This document shows positions 17,931-26,657 of a DNA stretch of 64,000 nucleotides, piece by piece; position 1 is the stretch's first letter, and each line of letters begins with the position of its first letter. Made by a program: the position numbers and the translations under genes. Below the pieces are notes generated by a model. It searched no databases. It was not told the origin of the DNA and saw nothing but the letters and a program-made list of their open reading frames with translations. Source of the DNA: Roseobacter sp. GAI101 (GTDB taxonomy: Bacteria > Pseudomonadota > Alphaproteobacteria > Rhodobacterales > Rhodobacteraceae); assembly GCF_000156335.1 (NCBI RefSeq), contig NZ_DS999214.1, forward strand, positions 242,905-306,904, given 5' to 3'.

Positions 17931-19132
17931 AGCGATCATATGACGTCGTGATCATAGGGGGTGCCGTCATCGGATCGGCCGTCGCCTATTACCTGACCGC
18001 GAACCCTGATTTTACAGGCTCCGTTCTGGTGGTCGAGCGTGACCCGACCTATGGACAGGCTTCCACGGCGCTGTCAGCTTCTTCGATCCGGACACAGTTT
18101 TCCAATCCGATCAACGTGAAAATCAGCCAATACGGTTCTGAAGTGATCCGAAATTTCGGCGAAATGATGGAAGTCGATGGCGACAAGCCTGACCTTAACT
18201 TTCACTCTGGCGGCTATCTGTTTCTGGCCCGCACAGACGAGCAGGTCCAGATTCTGCGCGAAAACCATGCAGCACAGAAATCTTGCAACGCGGATGTGGT
18301 CTTGTGGGACCGCGACCAGTTGGCTGACGCTTTCCCGCACATCCGGGTGGATGACATCGCCCTGGCGTCCTACGGCCAATCCGGCGAAGGCTGGTTCAAC
18401 AACACCGGCCTGATGATGGGGTTCAAGACCAAGGCCCGCGCGCAAGGGGCCGAATTCGTGACGGACGAGGTGATCGAGATCGCACGCGAAGGCGACCGCG
18501 TCACATCGGTCTTGCTTAAATCCGGTGCCACCATCCAGACGGGCACTGTGGTCAATGCCTCGGGCCCCCGTGCGGCGCGGACGGCCCGGATGGCGGGGCT
18601 GGATATCCCGGTGGAGCCGCGCAAGCGGACGCTTTTCGTATTCGACTGCGCAAAGACGCCCGAAGGCACTGCGCGCGTCAACGCCGGGCGGCTGCCGTTG
18701 ATGATCGACCCGTCAGGCGTTTTCTGCCGCCCCGAAGGGAAATATTTCCTGACGGCTTGGGCCCCTGCGCACGATCCTTGCGTCGACTGGGATGATTTCG
18801 ATCCGCGCTATGAGGAATTCGAAGACGAGATCTGGCCCGCCCTTGCCGAACGGTCGCAATCATTCGAGGCGATCAAGGTGATCAACCAGTGGGCTGGCCA
18901 CTATGCCTTCAACACGCTGGATCACAATATGGTTGTCGGTCGGCATCCCGAGGTGGAAAACTTCATTTTCGCCAACGGATTTTCCGGCCACGGCCTGCAG
19001 CAGGCACCCGCCACGGGGCGCGGTGTTTCCGAGTTGATCATTCACGGGGAATTTCGCACGCTCGACATGACACAACTGGGCTACGAACGCATCGTCGAGA
19101 ACCGTCCATTCCTGGAAAGAGCCGTGATCTGA
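17927..19132 (+). CDS. FAD-dependent amine/amino-acid oxidoreductase (DAO family)
   Basis: A 401-residue flavoprotein of the D-amino acid oxidase/sarcosine oxidase superfamily. The FAD dinucleotide fold is at the start: YDVVIIGGAVIGSAVAYYL, then VVERD, SSIRTQFS, and the C-terminal FANGFSGHGLQQAPATGRGV that closes over FAD. The GTG at 17927 is chosen because it overlaps the previous stop (GTGA) and begins 5 residues before the fold; an upstream ATG is inside the previous gene. Likely oxidises a secondary amine or amino acid such as an N-methyl amino acid. It would feed or complement the HyuAB/aminotransferase pathway. Confidence 0.88.
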   Translation: MKRSYDVVIIGGAVIGSAVAYYLTANPDFTGSVLVVERDPTYGQASTALSASSIRTQFSNPINVKISQYGSEVIRNFGEMMEVDGDKPDLNFHSGGYLFLARTDEQVQILRENHAAQKSCNADVVLWDRDQLADAFPHIRVDDIALASYGQSGEGWFNNTGLMMGFKTKARAQGAEFVTDEVIEIAREGDRVTSVLLKSGATIQTGTVVNASGPRAARTARMAGLDIPVEPRKRTLFVFDCAKTPEGTARVNAGRLPLMIDPSGVFCRPEGKYFLTAWAPAHDPCVDWDDFDPRYEEFEDEIWPALAERSQSFEAIKVINQWAGHYAFNTLDHNMVVGRHPEVENFIFANGFSGHGLQQAPATGRGVSELIIHGEFRTLDMTQLGYERIVENRPFLERAVI

Positions 19133-19174
19133 CGCTGCTGCTCGCGTCAACACTGCGGCAAGCAAAGGCTACAT

Positions 19175-20098
19175 ATGTCGGACCAGACCTTTCGACTGCC
19201 CCCCCTGAACGCGCTGCGGGTGTTCTGGGCGGTGATGCGCAAGGGCAGCTTTCGCAGCGCGGCCGATGATCTGTTGGTGACACCTCAGGCAGTGAGCCAG
19301 CAGATCAAATTGCTGGAGGATATTCTTGGGGTGCACCTGTTTGAACGCAAGGGCCGTGTGGTCGAGCCGACCGAACAGGCGATAGTCCTGTCGCATTTCG
19401 TCGAGGCCGGCTTTGACGAATTCAAGGAAGGCGTGAGGCGTGTCACCAAGGCCACCGGCCGAAACCGCATCAACATCAACATCAGCCCCTATTTCGCCAC
19501 CCGCTATCTGATGCAGGGCCTTGTGCGCCTGCGTGAACGCATGCCGGGCGTCGATCTGCGCATGACGACGATGGTCGAGACGCCCGACTTTGCGCGTGAC
19601 GAGGTGGACGTTTCGATCCAGTGGGGCTTTGGCGGCTGGAAAGATTACGACACGGCGTTGCTGGTGCGCGATCCCAAGATCATCTGCTGCACCCCCGAAA
19701 TCGCCGAAAAGCTTCGGTCCCCGCAAGATTTGATCAAGCAGACGTTGCTGCACCCCGTGCTGTCACGTGATCTCTGGCTCCGTGTCTTGCGGCATCTGAA
19801 GCTGGAGGGTGTCGAAGCAGCCAGCGTGATAGAATTCCATGACGCCGCCACGATGCGCCGTGCGGCCATTTCCGGCATTGGCGTCGGTCTGATCTCTCGG
19901 ATTGATGCCATTCAGGATATTCGGGATGGCAATCTGGTTGCCCCATTCGGGATAGATGCGTTAACAGATCTGCCCAGCGAAGACGTGCCGGGCTTTTTCC
20001 TCATCGTGCCTCGGTCTCACAAACGTGTCAAAATGATCGCCACATTTTGCGAGTGGATCATCACGGAAGATTGGGACGCCCTGCTTGACGCGTCGTGA
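19175..20098 (+). CDS. LysR-type regulator (GcvA-like subgroup)
   Basis: A 307-residue regulator with an N-terminal winged helix (LPPLNALRVFWAVMRKGSFR, then SAADDLLVTPQAVSQQIKLL) and a C-terminal periplasmic-binding-protein-like effector domain. NALRVF and the spacing are typical of the GcvA subgroup, which often governs amino-acid use. It lies 42 bases after the FAD oxidoreductase in the same direction, so it is probably the last operon gene or its dedicated regulator. The gene is convergent with queF. Confidence 0.9.
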   Translation: MSDQTFRLPPLNALRVFWAVMRKGSFRSAADDLLVTPQAVSQQIKLLEDILGVHLFERKGRVVEPTEQAIVLSHFVEAGFDEFKEGVRRVTKATGRNRININISPYFATRYLMQGLVRLRERMPGVDLRMTTMVETPDFARDEVDVSIQWGFGGWKDYDTALLVRDPKIICCTPEIAEKLRSPQDLIKQTLLHPVLSRDLWLRVLRHLKLEGVEAASVIEFHDAATMRRAAISGIGVGLISRIDAIQDIRDGNLVAPFGIDALTDLPSEDVPGFFLIVPRSHKRVKMIATFCEWIITEDWDALLDAS

Positions 20099-20325
20099 GC
20101 GCGGTCTCGCAAAGCAAATCCTGTTGATATTCTATCGAGCTTGATTTGGGTCGCTGCCCGACTGCCCACAGTGGCTCCGGGCAGATTGAGAGCGCGACCA
20201 AATACGCCCCCTCCGGTTTCGCCGCGTCCCTGCGTCAGGACCTTCCCGGCAGCGGTCTGCGCGCGACCCATTCCGACCCGCGCGCATCTGCAGCGTTCAA
20301 ACGCGCTACTGTGTCTTCAGCTGGT

Positions 20326-20787
20326 TCAACCTCTGCCGCGGTACGGTGGCACGCCCTGGTCGGGTATCCAGACGTTTTCAGGCGTCGCACCGGTCTGCCA
20401 GAAGACGTCGATCGGAATGCCGCCACGTGGATACCAATAGCCGCCGATCCGCAGCCACTGCGGGTCAAGAAAATCGACCAGACGCCGCGCAATCGAGATT
20501 GTGCAGTCTTCGTGAAACGCACCGTGATTGCGAAACGCACCAAGAAACAGCTTGAGCGATTTCGACTCAACCAGCCATTCACCGGGCACATAGTCGATCA
20601 CGAGATGCGCAAAATCGGGCTGGCCCGTCATCGGACACAGCGATGTGAATTCGGGTGCCGTGAAACGCACGCAAAAGGCAATGTCCGCCTGCGGGTTTTT
20701 CACCCGTTCAAGCGTTGCCTGTTCAGGCGAGGCGGGCAATTCGGTCTGGCCGCCCAATTGCGTCAGATCACTATAGATCGTTTCCAT
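20326..20787 (-). CDS. queF: NADPH-dependent preQ0 reductase QueF
   Basis: Reduces the nitrile of 7-cyano-7-deazaguanine (preQ0) to the aminomethyl group of preQ1 with two NADPH, late in queuosine synthesis. The 153-residue length is the short type I form. The nucleophilic Cys51 and Asp58 are in [11 protein letters not shown] with the family spacing, and the QueF signature ESKSLKLFL follows. FHEDC supplies the conserved His and Glu. It is the last gene of queC-D-E-F, 19 bases after queE. The 227 bases beyond it, up to the LysR gene, hold nothing recognised. Confidence 0.96.
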   Translation of the reverse strand: METIYSDLTQLGGQTELPASPEQATLERVKNPQADIAFCVRFTAPEFTSLCPMTGQPDFAHLVIDYVPGEWLVESKSLKLFLGAFRNHGAFHEDCTISIARRLVDFLDPQWLRIGGYWYPRGGIPIDVFWQTGATPENVWIPDQGVPPYRGRG

Positions 20788-20806
20788 GATTACTCCTTTT
20801 TACGGG

Positions 20807-21526
20807 TCAGACCCCGCGTTTATTGCCCCAAAGAAGGACGTGAAGTTGCGGCAGCACGCGAGGTGCAAACCAACCATCGTTCATTGTCTTGTCCACCAGC
20901 CAAAGCAGACGATCCGACAGCCGTTGCGGGTCGACCGGTACATCGGGATCAACCTCGGGGTTGCCCGGTTGAAGGTAAAGCGGCAGTGCGGGGTATCTGT
21001 CTGCCGCTGCACGCGCCCAGTCGTAATCGGCATCATCGAAAATGACGATCTTCATGACGATGTTTGCTGTTGCCTTGGCCCCTTTCGCTGCCGACAGGCA
21101 GGCGTCGAAGGCATCCCAGTCAACAACTTCGCCACTGGACGGCGGTTTGGGACTGAGGACCAAAGTATCGAGGTCCGCAAACCACGGCTTTGCGATCGAG
21201 CCTTGGGTTTCACAGGCGAACCGATAGCCTTGCGCCTGACCGCGTGCGATCAGCGCGGTGAAATCCTGAATGGCGGGATTGCCGCCGGACAGGGACACCG
21301 TCAGCGGTCGCCCCTTGGACAGACGCACCACATCGGCCCATACTGCTTCGGTTGTCATCGGTGCCCAAGTGTGGCGAAAGGCGGAATCCACCGCATGAAG
21401 ACTGTCGCACCAACTGCACCGGTAGTCGCAGCCACCGGTCCGCACGAAAACCGTGGGTTCCCCGATCAGCGCCCCTTCGCCCTGAATGGTGGGGCCGAAT
21501 ATTTCAGCGATCCGCAACTGGGTCAT
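20807..21526 (-). CDS. queE: 7-carboxy-7-deazaguanine synthase QueE
   Basis: Radical SAM enzyme that contracts 6-carboxytetrahydropterin to 7-carboxy-7-deazaguanine. The 239-residue product begins [18 protein letters not shown], the QueE start; the upstream part of the open frame overlaps queD and is not used. The cluster motif is CDYRCSWCD, the CxxxCxxC that binds 4Fe-4S and SAM. A further conserved piece is LSGGNPAIQ. The start overlaps the queD stop by 4 bases (ATGA), so the genes are translated in series. Confidence 0.96.
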   Translation of the reverse strand: MTQLRIAEIFGPTIQGEGALIGEPTVFVRTGGCDYRCSWCDSLHAVDSAFRHTWAPMTTEAVWADVVRLSKGRPLTVSLSGGNPAIQDFTALIARGQAQGYRFACETQGSIAKPWFADLDTLVLSPKPPSSGEVVDWDAFDACLSAAKGAKATANIVMKIVIFDDADYDWARAAADRYPALPLYLQPGNPEVDPDVPVDPQRLSDRLLWLVDKTMNDGWFAPRVLPQLHVLLWGNKRGV

Positions 21527-21876
21527 GGCCGGTATTCCGCCCATGTCTTGGGTGTCTCGCTGACCTTGACGGCAGTCGTCTCGGGCCACAGCGCAACGCA
21601 CCAGTCATAGAAGTGCCGTGCCATGTTTTCACCGGTCGATGCCACGTCCATCACATCGTTCAAATGGCGATGGTCGAAGGTATCGTCGATATAGGTCTTG
21701 AGCGGTTTCAATTCGCCGTAATCGCGCACGAACCCGTCGGCATTCAAGTCTGCTGCGGCCAGTTCAACCACGACGATGTAATTGTGCCCGTGCAGCCGCG
21801 CGCATTGATGCCCGTCAGGCAAATGCGACAGTTGGTGCGACGCTGAAAAGTGAAATTCCTTTGTGATCCGGTACAT
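21523..21876 (-). CDS. queD: 6-carboxytetrahydropterin synthase QueD
   Basis: Converts dihydroneopterin triphosphate to 6-carboxy-tetrahydropterin, an early queuosine step. The 117-residue product has the zinc ligands H14, H29 and H31 ([18 protein letters not shown]) and the catalytic Cys25 in [16 protein letters not shown] contributes the conserved Asp-His. It is linked to queC by a 1-base stop/start overlap and to queE by 4 bases. Confidence 0.96.
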   Translation of the reverse strand: MYRITKEFHFSASHQLSHLPDGHQCARLHGHNYIVVVELAAADLNADGFVRDYGELKPLKTYIDDTFDHRHLNDVMDVASTGENMARHFYDWCVALWPETTAVKVSETPKTWAEYRP

Positions 21877-22577
21877 CAGCCATGGTCCTTTCTGGCGATG
21901 GCCTCGGCCCAGAAATCGGGGTCCTCATAGGTCGTGGGGTCGGTGACGCCTGCCAGATGAAACGCCTCGCGACGCTCCACGCAGGTACCGCAGCGGCCAC
22001 AATGATGGGTCCCCCCTTTGTAGCACGACCATGTCTGTGCGAATGGCGTGTCGCAGCGTGCGCCTTCGGTCACGATATCGGCTTTGGTCCGGTTCACGAA
22101 GGGCGTATAGAGCGACACATCAGCATAGCCCTCAAGTGCTGCCTTTTGCATGGCTTCAAAGGCCTGTGTGAAGGCCGGGCGACAGTCGGGATAGATGAAA
22201 TGGTCGCCGCCATGCACCGCCGTGGCGACCGCCTGATCGCCGCGCGCTGCCGCGACGCCGAATGCCACGGTCAGCATGATCGCGTTGCGGTTCGGCACGA
22301 CGGTGATGCGCATGCTTTCTTCGGCATAGTGGCCATCAGGCACATCAATGTCATCCGTCAGGGCGGATCCGGTCAGCGCCGCCCCGATGGCGCGCAGATC
22401 GATGATGTCATGCGGCACCTCAAGACGCGCGGCGCACAGGGCCGCATAGTCAAGTTCCTTGCGATGCCGTTGGCCGTAGTCGAAAGAAACAAGGCGGGTC
22501 AGTTCATGTTCCTGCGCCACCATATGCGCAAGCGATACAGAATCCAAACCGCCGGAGCAGATTACGATAGTCTTCAT
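21876..22577 (-). CDS. queC: 7-cyano-7-deazaguanine synthase QueC
   Basis: ATP-dependent ligase making preQ0 from 7-carboxy-7-deazaguanine and ammonia. The 233-residue protein begins with the PP-loop (MKTIVICSGGLDSVSLAHMV). The zinc-binding Cys set near the end is CYKGGTHHCGRCGTCVERRE. The start at 22577 is certain because the PP-loop begins there and AAGGGT is 7 bases upstream; that same AAGGG is the 3' strand of a preQ1-I riboswitch, so translation should fall when preQ1 is abundant. First gene of queC-D-E-F. Confidence 0.97.
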   Translation of the reverse strand: MKTIVICSGGLDSVSLAHMVAQEHELTRLVSFDYGQRHRKELDYAALCAARLEVPHDIIDLRAIGAALTGSALTDDIDVPDGHYAEESMRITVVPNRNAIMLTVAFGVAAARGDQAVATAVHGGDHFIYPDCRPAFTQAFEAMQKAALEGYADVSLYTPFVNRTKADIVTEGARCDTPFAQTWSCYKGGTHHCGRCGTCVERREAFHLAGVTDPTTYEDPDFWAEAIARKDHG

Positions 22578-22584
22578 TTTTTTA

Positions 22585-22619
22585 CCCTTGTTTTGGTGCC
22601 CGGGTAGGCTGCGACCGGG
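22585..22619 (-). promoter_or_regulatory. preQ1-I (type II) riboswitch aptamer
   Basis: Reading the minus strand from 22619: stem CCCGG, loop UCGCAGCCUAC, stem CCGGG, then GCACCAAAACAAGGG. This matches the Thermoanaerobacter tengcongensis preQ1 aptamer in GGUCGCAG, in stem position and in the AAAACAAGGG tail. The AAGGG (22589-22585) both closes the pseudoknot and is the Shine-Dalgarno sequence of queC, 7 bases before its ATG. Ligand binding should therefore block translation directly with no extra expression platform. Confidence 0.93.
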
Positions 22620-22725
22620 AAACCGGTACATAGCGAAGGTTTTCTTTGATGCCAAGAGGGGGGCGCGCATGAAACAACCACGCATGGGCATTGGGTCGGG
22701 TGGGCCGTGCAGACGCTACGCTGTG

Positions 22726-22744
22726 GATGGTTCACTGAACCATC
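22726..22744. repeat. 19-bp palindrome between thiX end and queC leader
   Basis: GATGGTTCA-C-TGAACCATC has 9-bp perfect arms around one base. It begins 25 bases after the thiX stop and lies about 107 bases before the queC riboswitch. As RNA it folds with a 5-base loop but has no following U-run, so it is not a typical intrinsic terminator. It may protect the thi mRNA 3' end or be a DNA operator at the que promoter. Confidence 0.4.
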
Positions 22745-22768
22745 AGATGGTCTGATACGGCACGCTCT

Positions 22769-23500
22769 TTACCTGCGCCCCAGGCTGTCAGCCGCTTTGG
22801 TGATGGCCAGATGCAAAAGCAAGGTCATGACGACCAGGGCCAAGAGACTTGCGAACATCAGATCCGTCTTGGCGCGGCCATTGGCCAACAGCATCAAGTA
22901 CCCCAAACCCTTGGATGCGCCGACCCATTCACCGATCACCGCGCCAATTGGCGCATAGACAGCGGCGAGCCTGAGCCCGGTGCCCAGCGACGGCAAGGCA
23001 TGGGGGATCTTGATCCGGCGCATGATCTGCCCCTTGGTGCCGCCCATTGTTCTGGCCATGTCCAGAATATCCGCAGGTACCCGCGTCAGCCCGTCGTAGA
23101 ACGCCGAGGTCACGGGAAAATAGATAATCAAAACCGCCATCACGACCTTGGACGCGACGCCATAGCCCAACCAAAGCGTCAAGATCGGGGCCAATGCAAA
23201 GACCGGCACCGCCTGGGTAAAGATCAGCAGGGGCATGACCACGCGGTGAAGTCGTGCCGAGCCTGCCAATGGGACTGCCGTGATCGCCCCCAGCACAGTG
23301 CCGATCATCAGCCCCAGGATCACTTCGGTCGCGGTCACCAGCGCGTTTTCAGCGATCAGCGCGCGGTTGGCGATCGCGGCCTGTGCGACCCGCAGGGGAG
23401 AGGGCAGGATAAACGCGGGCACGCCGGTGATCCACACCACGCCTTGCCAAAGCAAAAGCGCAAATGCGGTTGCCCCCACTGCGTAGCGCAACTGGATCAC
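22769..23500 (-). CDS. thiX: ABC permease for thiamine precursor (ThiX)
   Basis: Membrane subunit of the ThiXYZ importer, which takes up the pyrimidine N-formyl-4-amino-5-aminomethyl-2-methylpyrimidine in known systems. The 243-residue protein has about six hydrophobic segments (AVGATAFALLLWQGVVWITG onward) and the EAA loop text GLTRVPADILDMARTMGGTK. The start is the GTG at 23500, which overlaps the thiZ stop (GTGA); longer forms would run into thiZ. Last gene of the TPP-riboswitch operon. Confidence 0.9.
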   Translation of the reverse strand: MIQLRYAVGATAFALLLWQGVVWITGVPAFILPSPLRVAQAAIANRALIAENALVTATEVILGLMIGTVLGAITAVPLAGSARLHRVVMPLLIFTQAVPVFALAPILTLWLGYGVASKVVMAVLIIYFPVTSAFYDGLTRVPADILDMARTMGGTKGQIMRRIKIPHALPSLGTGLRLAAVYAPIGAVIGEWVGASKGLGYLMLLANGRAKTDLMFASLLALVVMTLLLHLAITKAADSLGRR

Positions 23501-24222
23501 GGGCTTTGCCTCAGACGCGCCAGCAATCCGGCCTGACAAGATATCGTCGCGACCGCGTATTGATCGCGGATAGGCATTTCGGGCGGGGTTGGCCATTTTT
23601 CGGCAGCATCAGGGGTCAGTACAATGATCTGATGCCCAAGCCGGACAGCCTCTGCGGGGTCGTGGGTGACCAAAAGCACGGTCTTGTCTGCCAGCACCTC
23701 GGCGGCAAGTTCCTGCATGTCGGCGCGCAAGCTTGCGTCCAGTGCACCGAAGGGCTCGTCCAGCAATGCGACGGGCCGATCCTCCATCAAGGTGCGCGCG
23801 AGGGCTGTCCGCTGCCGCATCCCCCCCGACAGGGCGCTTGGTTTCTTATGCAGGTGCGCAGAAAGCCCGACACGGTCCAGCAAACCTTGCGCCTTTTGGA
23901 TATCGGGCGCTTGGCCCCGCAGGCGGGCACCCAGCACCGTGTTTTCCAGAACGCTAAGCCAGGGCAGCAGCAAATCGGACTGCGCCATGAAACTGACGCG
24001 CTCGGCCAAGTCGGCACCGTCAGATGCGGTAATCTGCCCGTCGAACTCTCCGGTACAGGGCAGGCCCGCGCACAACCGGACCAACGTCGACTTACCCACG
24101 CCAGAGCGTCCCAGGACGCAGGTCCATTGCCCCGCAGGCAAGGTCACATCGATTGGCCCGAACAACTGCTGACCCTCAATGTGGTAGGTGCCGCGTAGAC
24201 GGATCGTCGGGGCCGGTGTCAT
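23497..24222 (-). CDS. thiZ: ABC ATP-binding subunit for thiamine precursor (ThiZ)
   Basis: Energises the ThiXYZ importer. The 241-residue ATPase has Walker A GRSGVGKST, Q-loop in FMAQSDLLLPW, signature [15 protein letters not shown], Walker B VALLDEPFGALD and the switch His in LLVTHDPAEA. These fit the nitrate/taurine/HMP-type ATPase group. The start at 24222 overlaps the tenA stop by 4 bases; an in-frame ATG at 24246 is inside tenA. Confidence 0.92.
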   Translation of the reverse strand: MTPAPTIRLRGTYHIEGQQLFGPIDVTLPAGQWTCVLGRSGVGKSTLVRLCAGLPCTGEFDGQITASDGADLAERVSFMAQSDLLLPWLSVLENTVLGARLRGQAPDIQKAQGLLDRVGLSAHLHKKPSALSGGMRQRTALARTLMEDRPVALLDEPFGALDASLRADMQELAAEVLADKTVLLVTHDPAEAVRLGHQIIVLTPDAAEKWPTPPEMPIRDQYAVATISCQAGLLARLRQSP

Positions 24223-24905
24223 GCCCCGCGCAGCCCCATGTCCCAAAACGCAACCTCAAGTCGGGTGGCGGTGGTAAAGCGCCCCTGCAATTGCGCCCAC
24301 CGCGCGGCGTTCGACGGGTCAGCCCCCAGTCGGCGCGTGACGGCTGCGTCGATCATCTGTCCGACGGACACCATGACCGTCTGATATCCGTCATCTGCAT
24401 AGGTATCGATCCAGGGCCGATAGGGCGTTTCGGAGGCGGCGGACCCCGCCAACCGCAGGCCGATTTCGCCGTAGCCGAAACAACATGGTGCAAGGGCTGC
24501 CATCAGATCCAGGAAATCGCCTTGCAGTCCCGCATCCATCACATATCGCGTGTAGGCCAGATTTTCGAACGCCTCGCTGGCGGTAAACAGGGTTGCTTCG
24601 TCGATCCCTTCGGCAGCGCAGGTTTCGACGTGCAGCGCCATTTCATGATTGACCAACGCGTCGACGGTCCCCGCGCAGATCTTCATTTCATCCAGCGTTT
24701 CGGCCTTGACCACGCCCAATGACCAGGCCCGCGCGAAATGCACCAGAAAAACGTAGTCCTGGACAAGGTAATGCACGAAGGATTTGCGCGGCAATGTTCC
24801 ATCCCGCAGACCCTCGACAAAAGCGTGACGGGTATAGGCATGCCACGGGTCGGCGCACCCCGCGCGCCATAGCGCGAATGTCGTGCCGTAGGGTGATCCG
24901 GTCAT
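24219..24905 (-). CDS. tenA: Aminopyrimidine aminohydrolase TenA
   Basis: Hydrolyses 4-amino-5-aminomethyl-2-methylpyrimidine, a thiamine breakdown product, to HMP so it can re-enter synthesis; can also act as thiaminase II. The 228-residue all-helical protein keeps the active-site Cys in LAPCCFGYGEIG, plus FVHYLVQDYVFL and EMALH. Length is normal. It sits between the binding protein and ATPase genes of the pyrimidine importer, overlapping both by 4 bases, which supports salvage over thiamine destruction. Confidence 0.94.
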   Translation of the reverse strand: MTGSPYGTTFALWRAGCADPWHAYTRHAFVEGLRDGTLPRKSFVHYLVQDYVFLVHFARAWSLGVVKAETLDEMKICAGTVDALVNHEMALHVETCAAEGIDEATLFTASEAFENLAYTRYVMDAGLQGDFLDLMAALAPCCFGYGEIGLRLAGSAASETPYRPWIDTYADDGYQTVMVSVGQMIDAAVTRRLGADPSNAARWAQLQGRFTTATRLEVAFWDMGLRGA

Positions 24906-25840
24906 CGGGCGGTCACGTCAATGGCGATGTCGCTGACCGGATTGACTACGGGGATCAACCCCGCATCGTAAAGGAAAGCCTCGAACGTTGCATAGCGACC
25001 GGCGTCCATTGCGGTGGGGCGCAGCGCAAAACGGGGCTGTGTATCGGCCCAGGCGCGCCTGTTCAGGTCATCATTCAGTTCCGGTGCGGTATTTGCAAAC
25101 ATCTCCCAACTTTCGGCGGGGTGGTTGATGATGAATTGGGTGGCCTTTTCCGTGGCGGCAAGGAAACGCCGGATCTTGTCGACGTTCATGGTGTTTTTGT
25201 TGGCGACGTAAATCAGCTCATCATAGGGCGGCAGGCCTTCTTCTTCGACGTAGAAACAACGGCCGGGCACGCCTTCGATATCCATCTGGTTCAGCTCGAA
25301 ATTCCGGAACGCGCCAATGACGGCATCGACCTGGCCCGACATCAGGGCAGGCGACAGGGACCAGTTCACATTGATCAGCTCGACATCATCCAGCGCCAAT
25401 CCATGGGTCTTGAGCATTTGCCCAAGCACTGCCTCTTCGACGCCGCCCACGGAATAACCGACCTTGCGCCCTTTCAGGTCGGCGGGCGTCTTGATCGGGC
25501 CATCTGCCAGAACCAAAAGGCAGTTAAGGGGTGTTGCGACCAAAGTCCCGACGCGCTGCAGTGGCAGTCCTTCGTGAATTTGAAGATGCAATTGCGGCTG
25601 GTAGGAAAGCGCCAGATCGGCCTGACCTGCCGCCACCATCTTGGGCGGGGCCGAGGGATCAGCCGGGGCGATCACCGTAACCGCAAGGTTCTGGTCGGCA
25701 AAGTAGCCCTTTTCCTGTGCGATGATGACGGGGCCGTGGTCGGGGTTGACGAACCAGTCCAGCAGCAAGGTGACTTGATCCTGCGCCCAAAGTGGGGCCG
25801 CAAAAAGCGATAGGATCGTGGCAAAGACAACGGGTTTCAT
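24902..25840 (-). CDS. thiY: Periplasmic pyrimidine-binding protein ThiY
   Basis: Solute-binding protein of the NMT1/THI5-like family that captures thiamine pyrimidine precursors for ThiXZ. The 312-residue precursor starts with a signal peptide (MKPVVFATILSLFAAPLWAQ). The family text follows: LLLDWFVNPDHGPVIIAQEK, PPKMVAAGQADLALSYQPQL and KVGYSVGGVEEAVL. The ATG at 25840 is selected because the signal peptide begins there; upstream codons belong to the thiD end. It is 7 bases after thiD. Confidence 0.93.
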   Translation of the reverse strand: MKPVVFATILSLFAAPLWAQDQVTLLLDWFVNPDHGPVIIAQEKGYFADQNLAVTVIAPADPSAPPKMVAAGQADLALSYQPQLHLQIHEGLPLQRVGTLVATPLNCLLVLADGPIKTPADLKGRKVGYSVGGVEEAVLGQMLKTHGLALDDVELINVNWSLSPALMSGQVDAVIGAFRNFELNQMDIEGVPGRCFYVEEEGLPPYDELIYVANKNTMNVDKIRRFLAATEKATQFIINHPAESWEMFANTAPELNDDLNRRAWADTQPRFALRPTAMDAGRYATFEAFLYDAGLIPVVNPVSDIAIDVTAR

Positions 25841-25847
25841 AAGGCGT

Positions 25848-26657
25848 TCACTTTCTATTGGCATAGAGGGCGGCAAAGTGGTGGGTCGGACCATGGCCGG
25901 AACCGACGGATAAGGCGTCGGCATTGGCAATCGCCTTGGCGACATAGGACTTGGCCACAGCGACGGCCCGGGCCGGGGCCAGACCGTGGGCCAGCCCGGC
26001 GGCCACAGCGGATGACAATGTGCAGCCGGTGCCGTGGGTGTTCGCGGTCGGGGTGCGTTCAGCTTCGAACCATGTGGTGCCGTGCGGCGTGACCAGACAA
26101 TCGGGGCTGTCGGGTCCGTTCAGATGGCCACCTTTCATCAGCACCGCCTGCGGACCAAGGGCACAAAGTGCGCGACCCTGCGCGACCATCTCGGCCCGCG
26201 TCGTGGCGGTGCGCGTGCCAAGCAGATGCGCCGCCTCGGGCAAGTTCGGGGTCAGCAGCGTGGCCAGTGGTAAAAGGGCATCGCGCAGGGTCATCATGGC
26301 GTCTGGTTGCAGCAGGTCGGCACCACCCTTGGCGATCATCACCGGATCAAGCACGACCGGGATGCCGCCATGTTCTTGCAGCGATTGTGCGACAGCCGCT
26401 GCAATTTCCGCGTTCGCGATCATGCCGATCTTGACGGCATCCACGCGGATATCGGCAAAGACCGCGTCAATCTGGCTTTGCACAAAATCGGGTGGCACCA
26501 GATGAACGCCAGTGACGCCCTGCGTGTTCTGCGCAGTCAATGCGGTGATCACCGCCATGGCAAAGGCCCCGTTCGCGGAAATCGCCTTGATATCGGCCTG
26601 AATGCCCGCGCCGCCGGACGGATCAGAGCCTGCAATGCTCAGCACGTTCGGGATCAT
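25848..26657 (-). CDS. thiD: HMP/HMP-phosphate kinase ThiD
   Basis: Phosphorylates hydroxymethylpyrimidine twice to give HMP-PP for thiamine phosphate synthase. The 269-residue ribokinase-fold protein begins IPNVLSIAGSDPSGGAGIQA, the ThiD signature, and ends with the ATP/anion-hole motif THGTGCTLSSAVAAGLA. It overlaps the thiE stop by 4 bases. With tenA and thiXYZ it completes the pyrimidine salvage branch. Confidence 0.96.
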   Translation of the reverse strand: MIPNVLSIAGSDPSGGAGIQADIKAISANGAFAMAVITALTAQNTQGVTGVHLVPPDFVQSQIDAVFADIRVDAVKIGMIANAEIAAAVAQSLQEHGGIPVVLDPVMIAKGGADLLQPDAMMTLRDALLPLATLLTPNLPEAAHLLGTRTATTRAEMVAQGRALCALGPQAVLMKGGHLNGPDSPDCLVTPHGTTWFEAERTPTANTHGTGCTLSSAVAAGLAHGLAPARAVAVAKSYVAKAIANADALSVGSGHGPTHHFAALYANRK

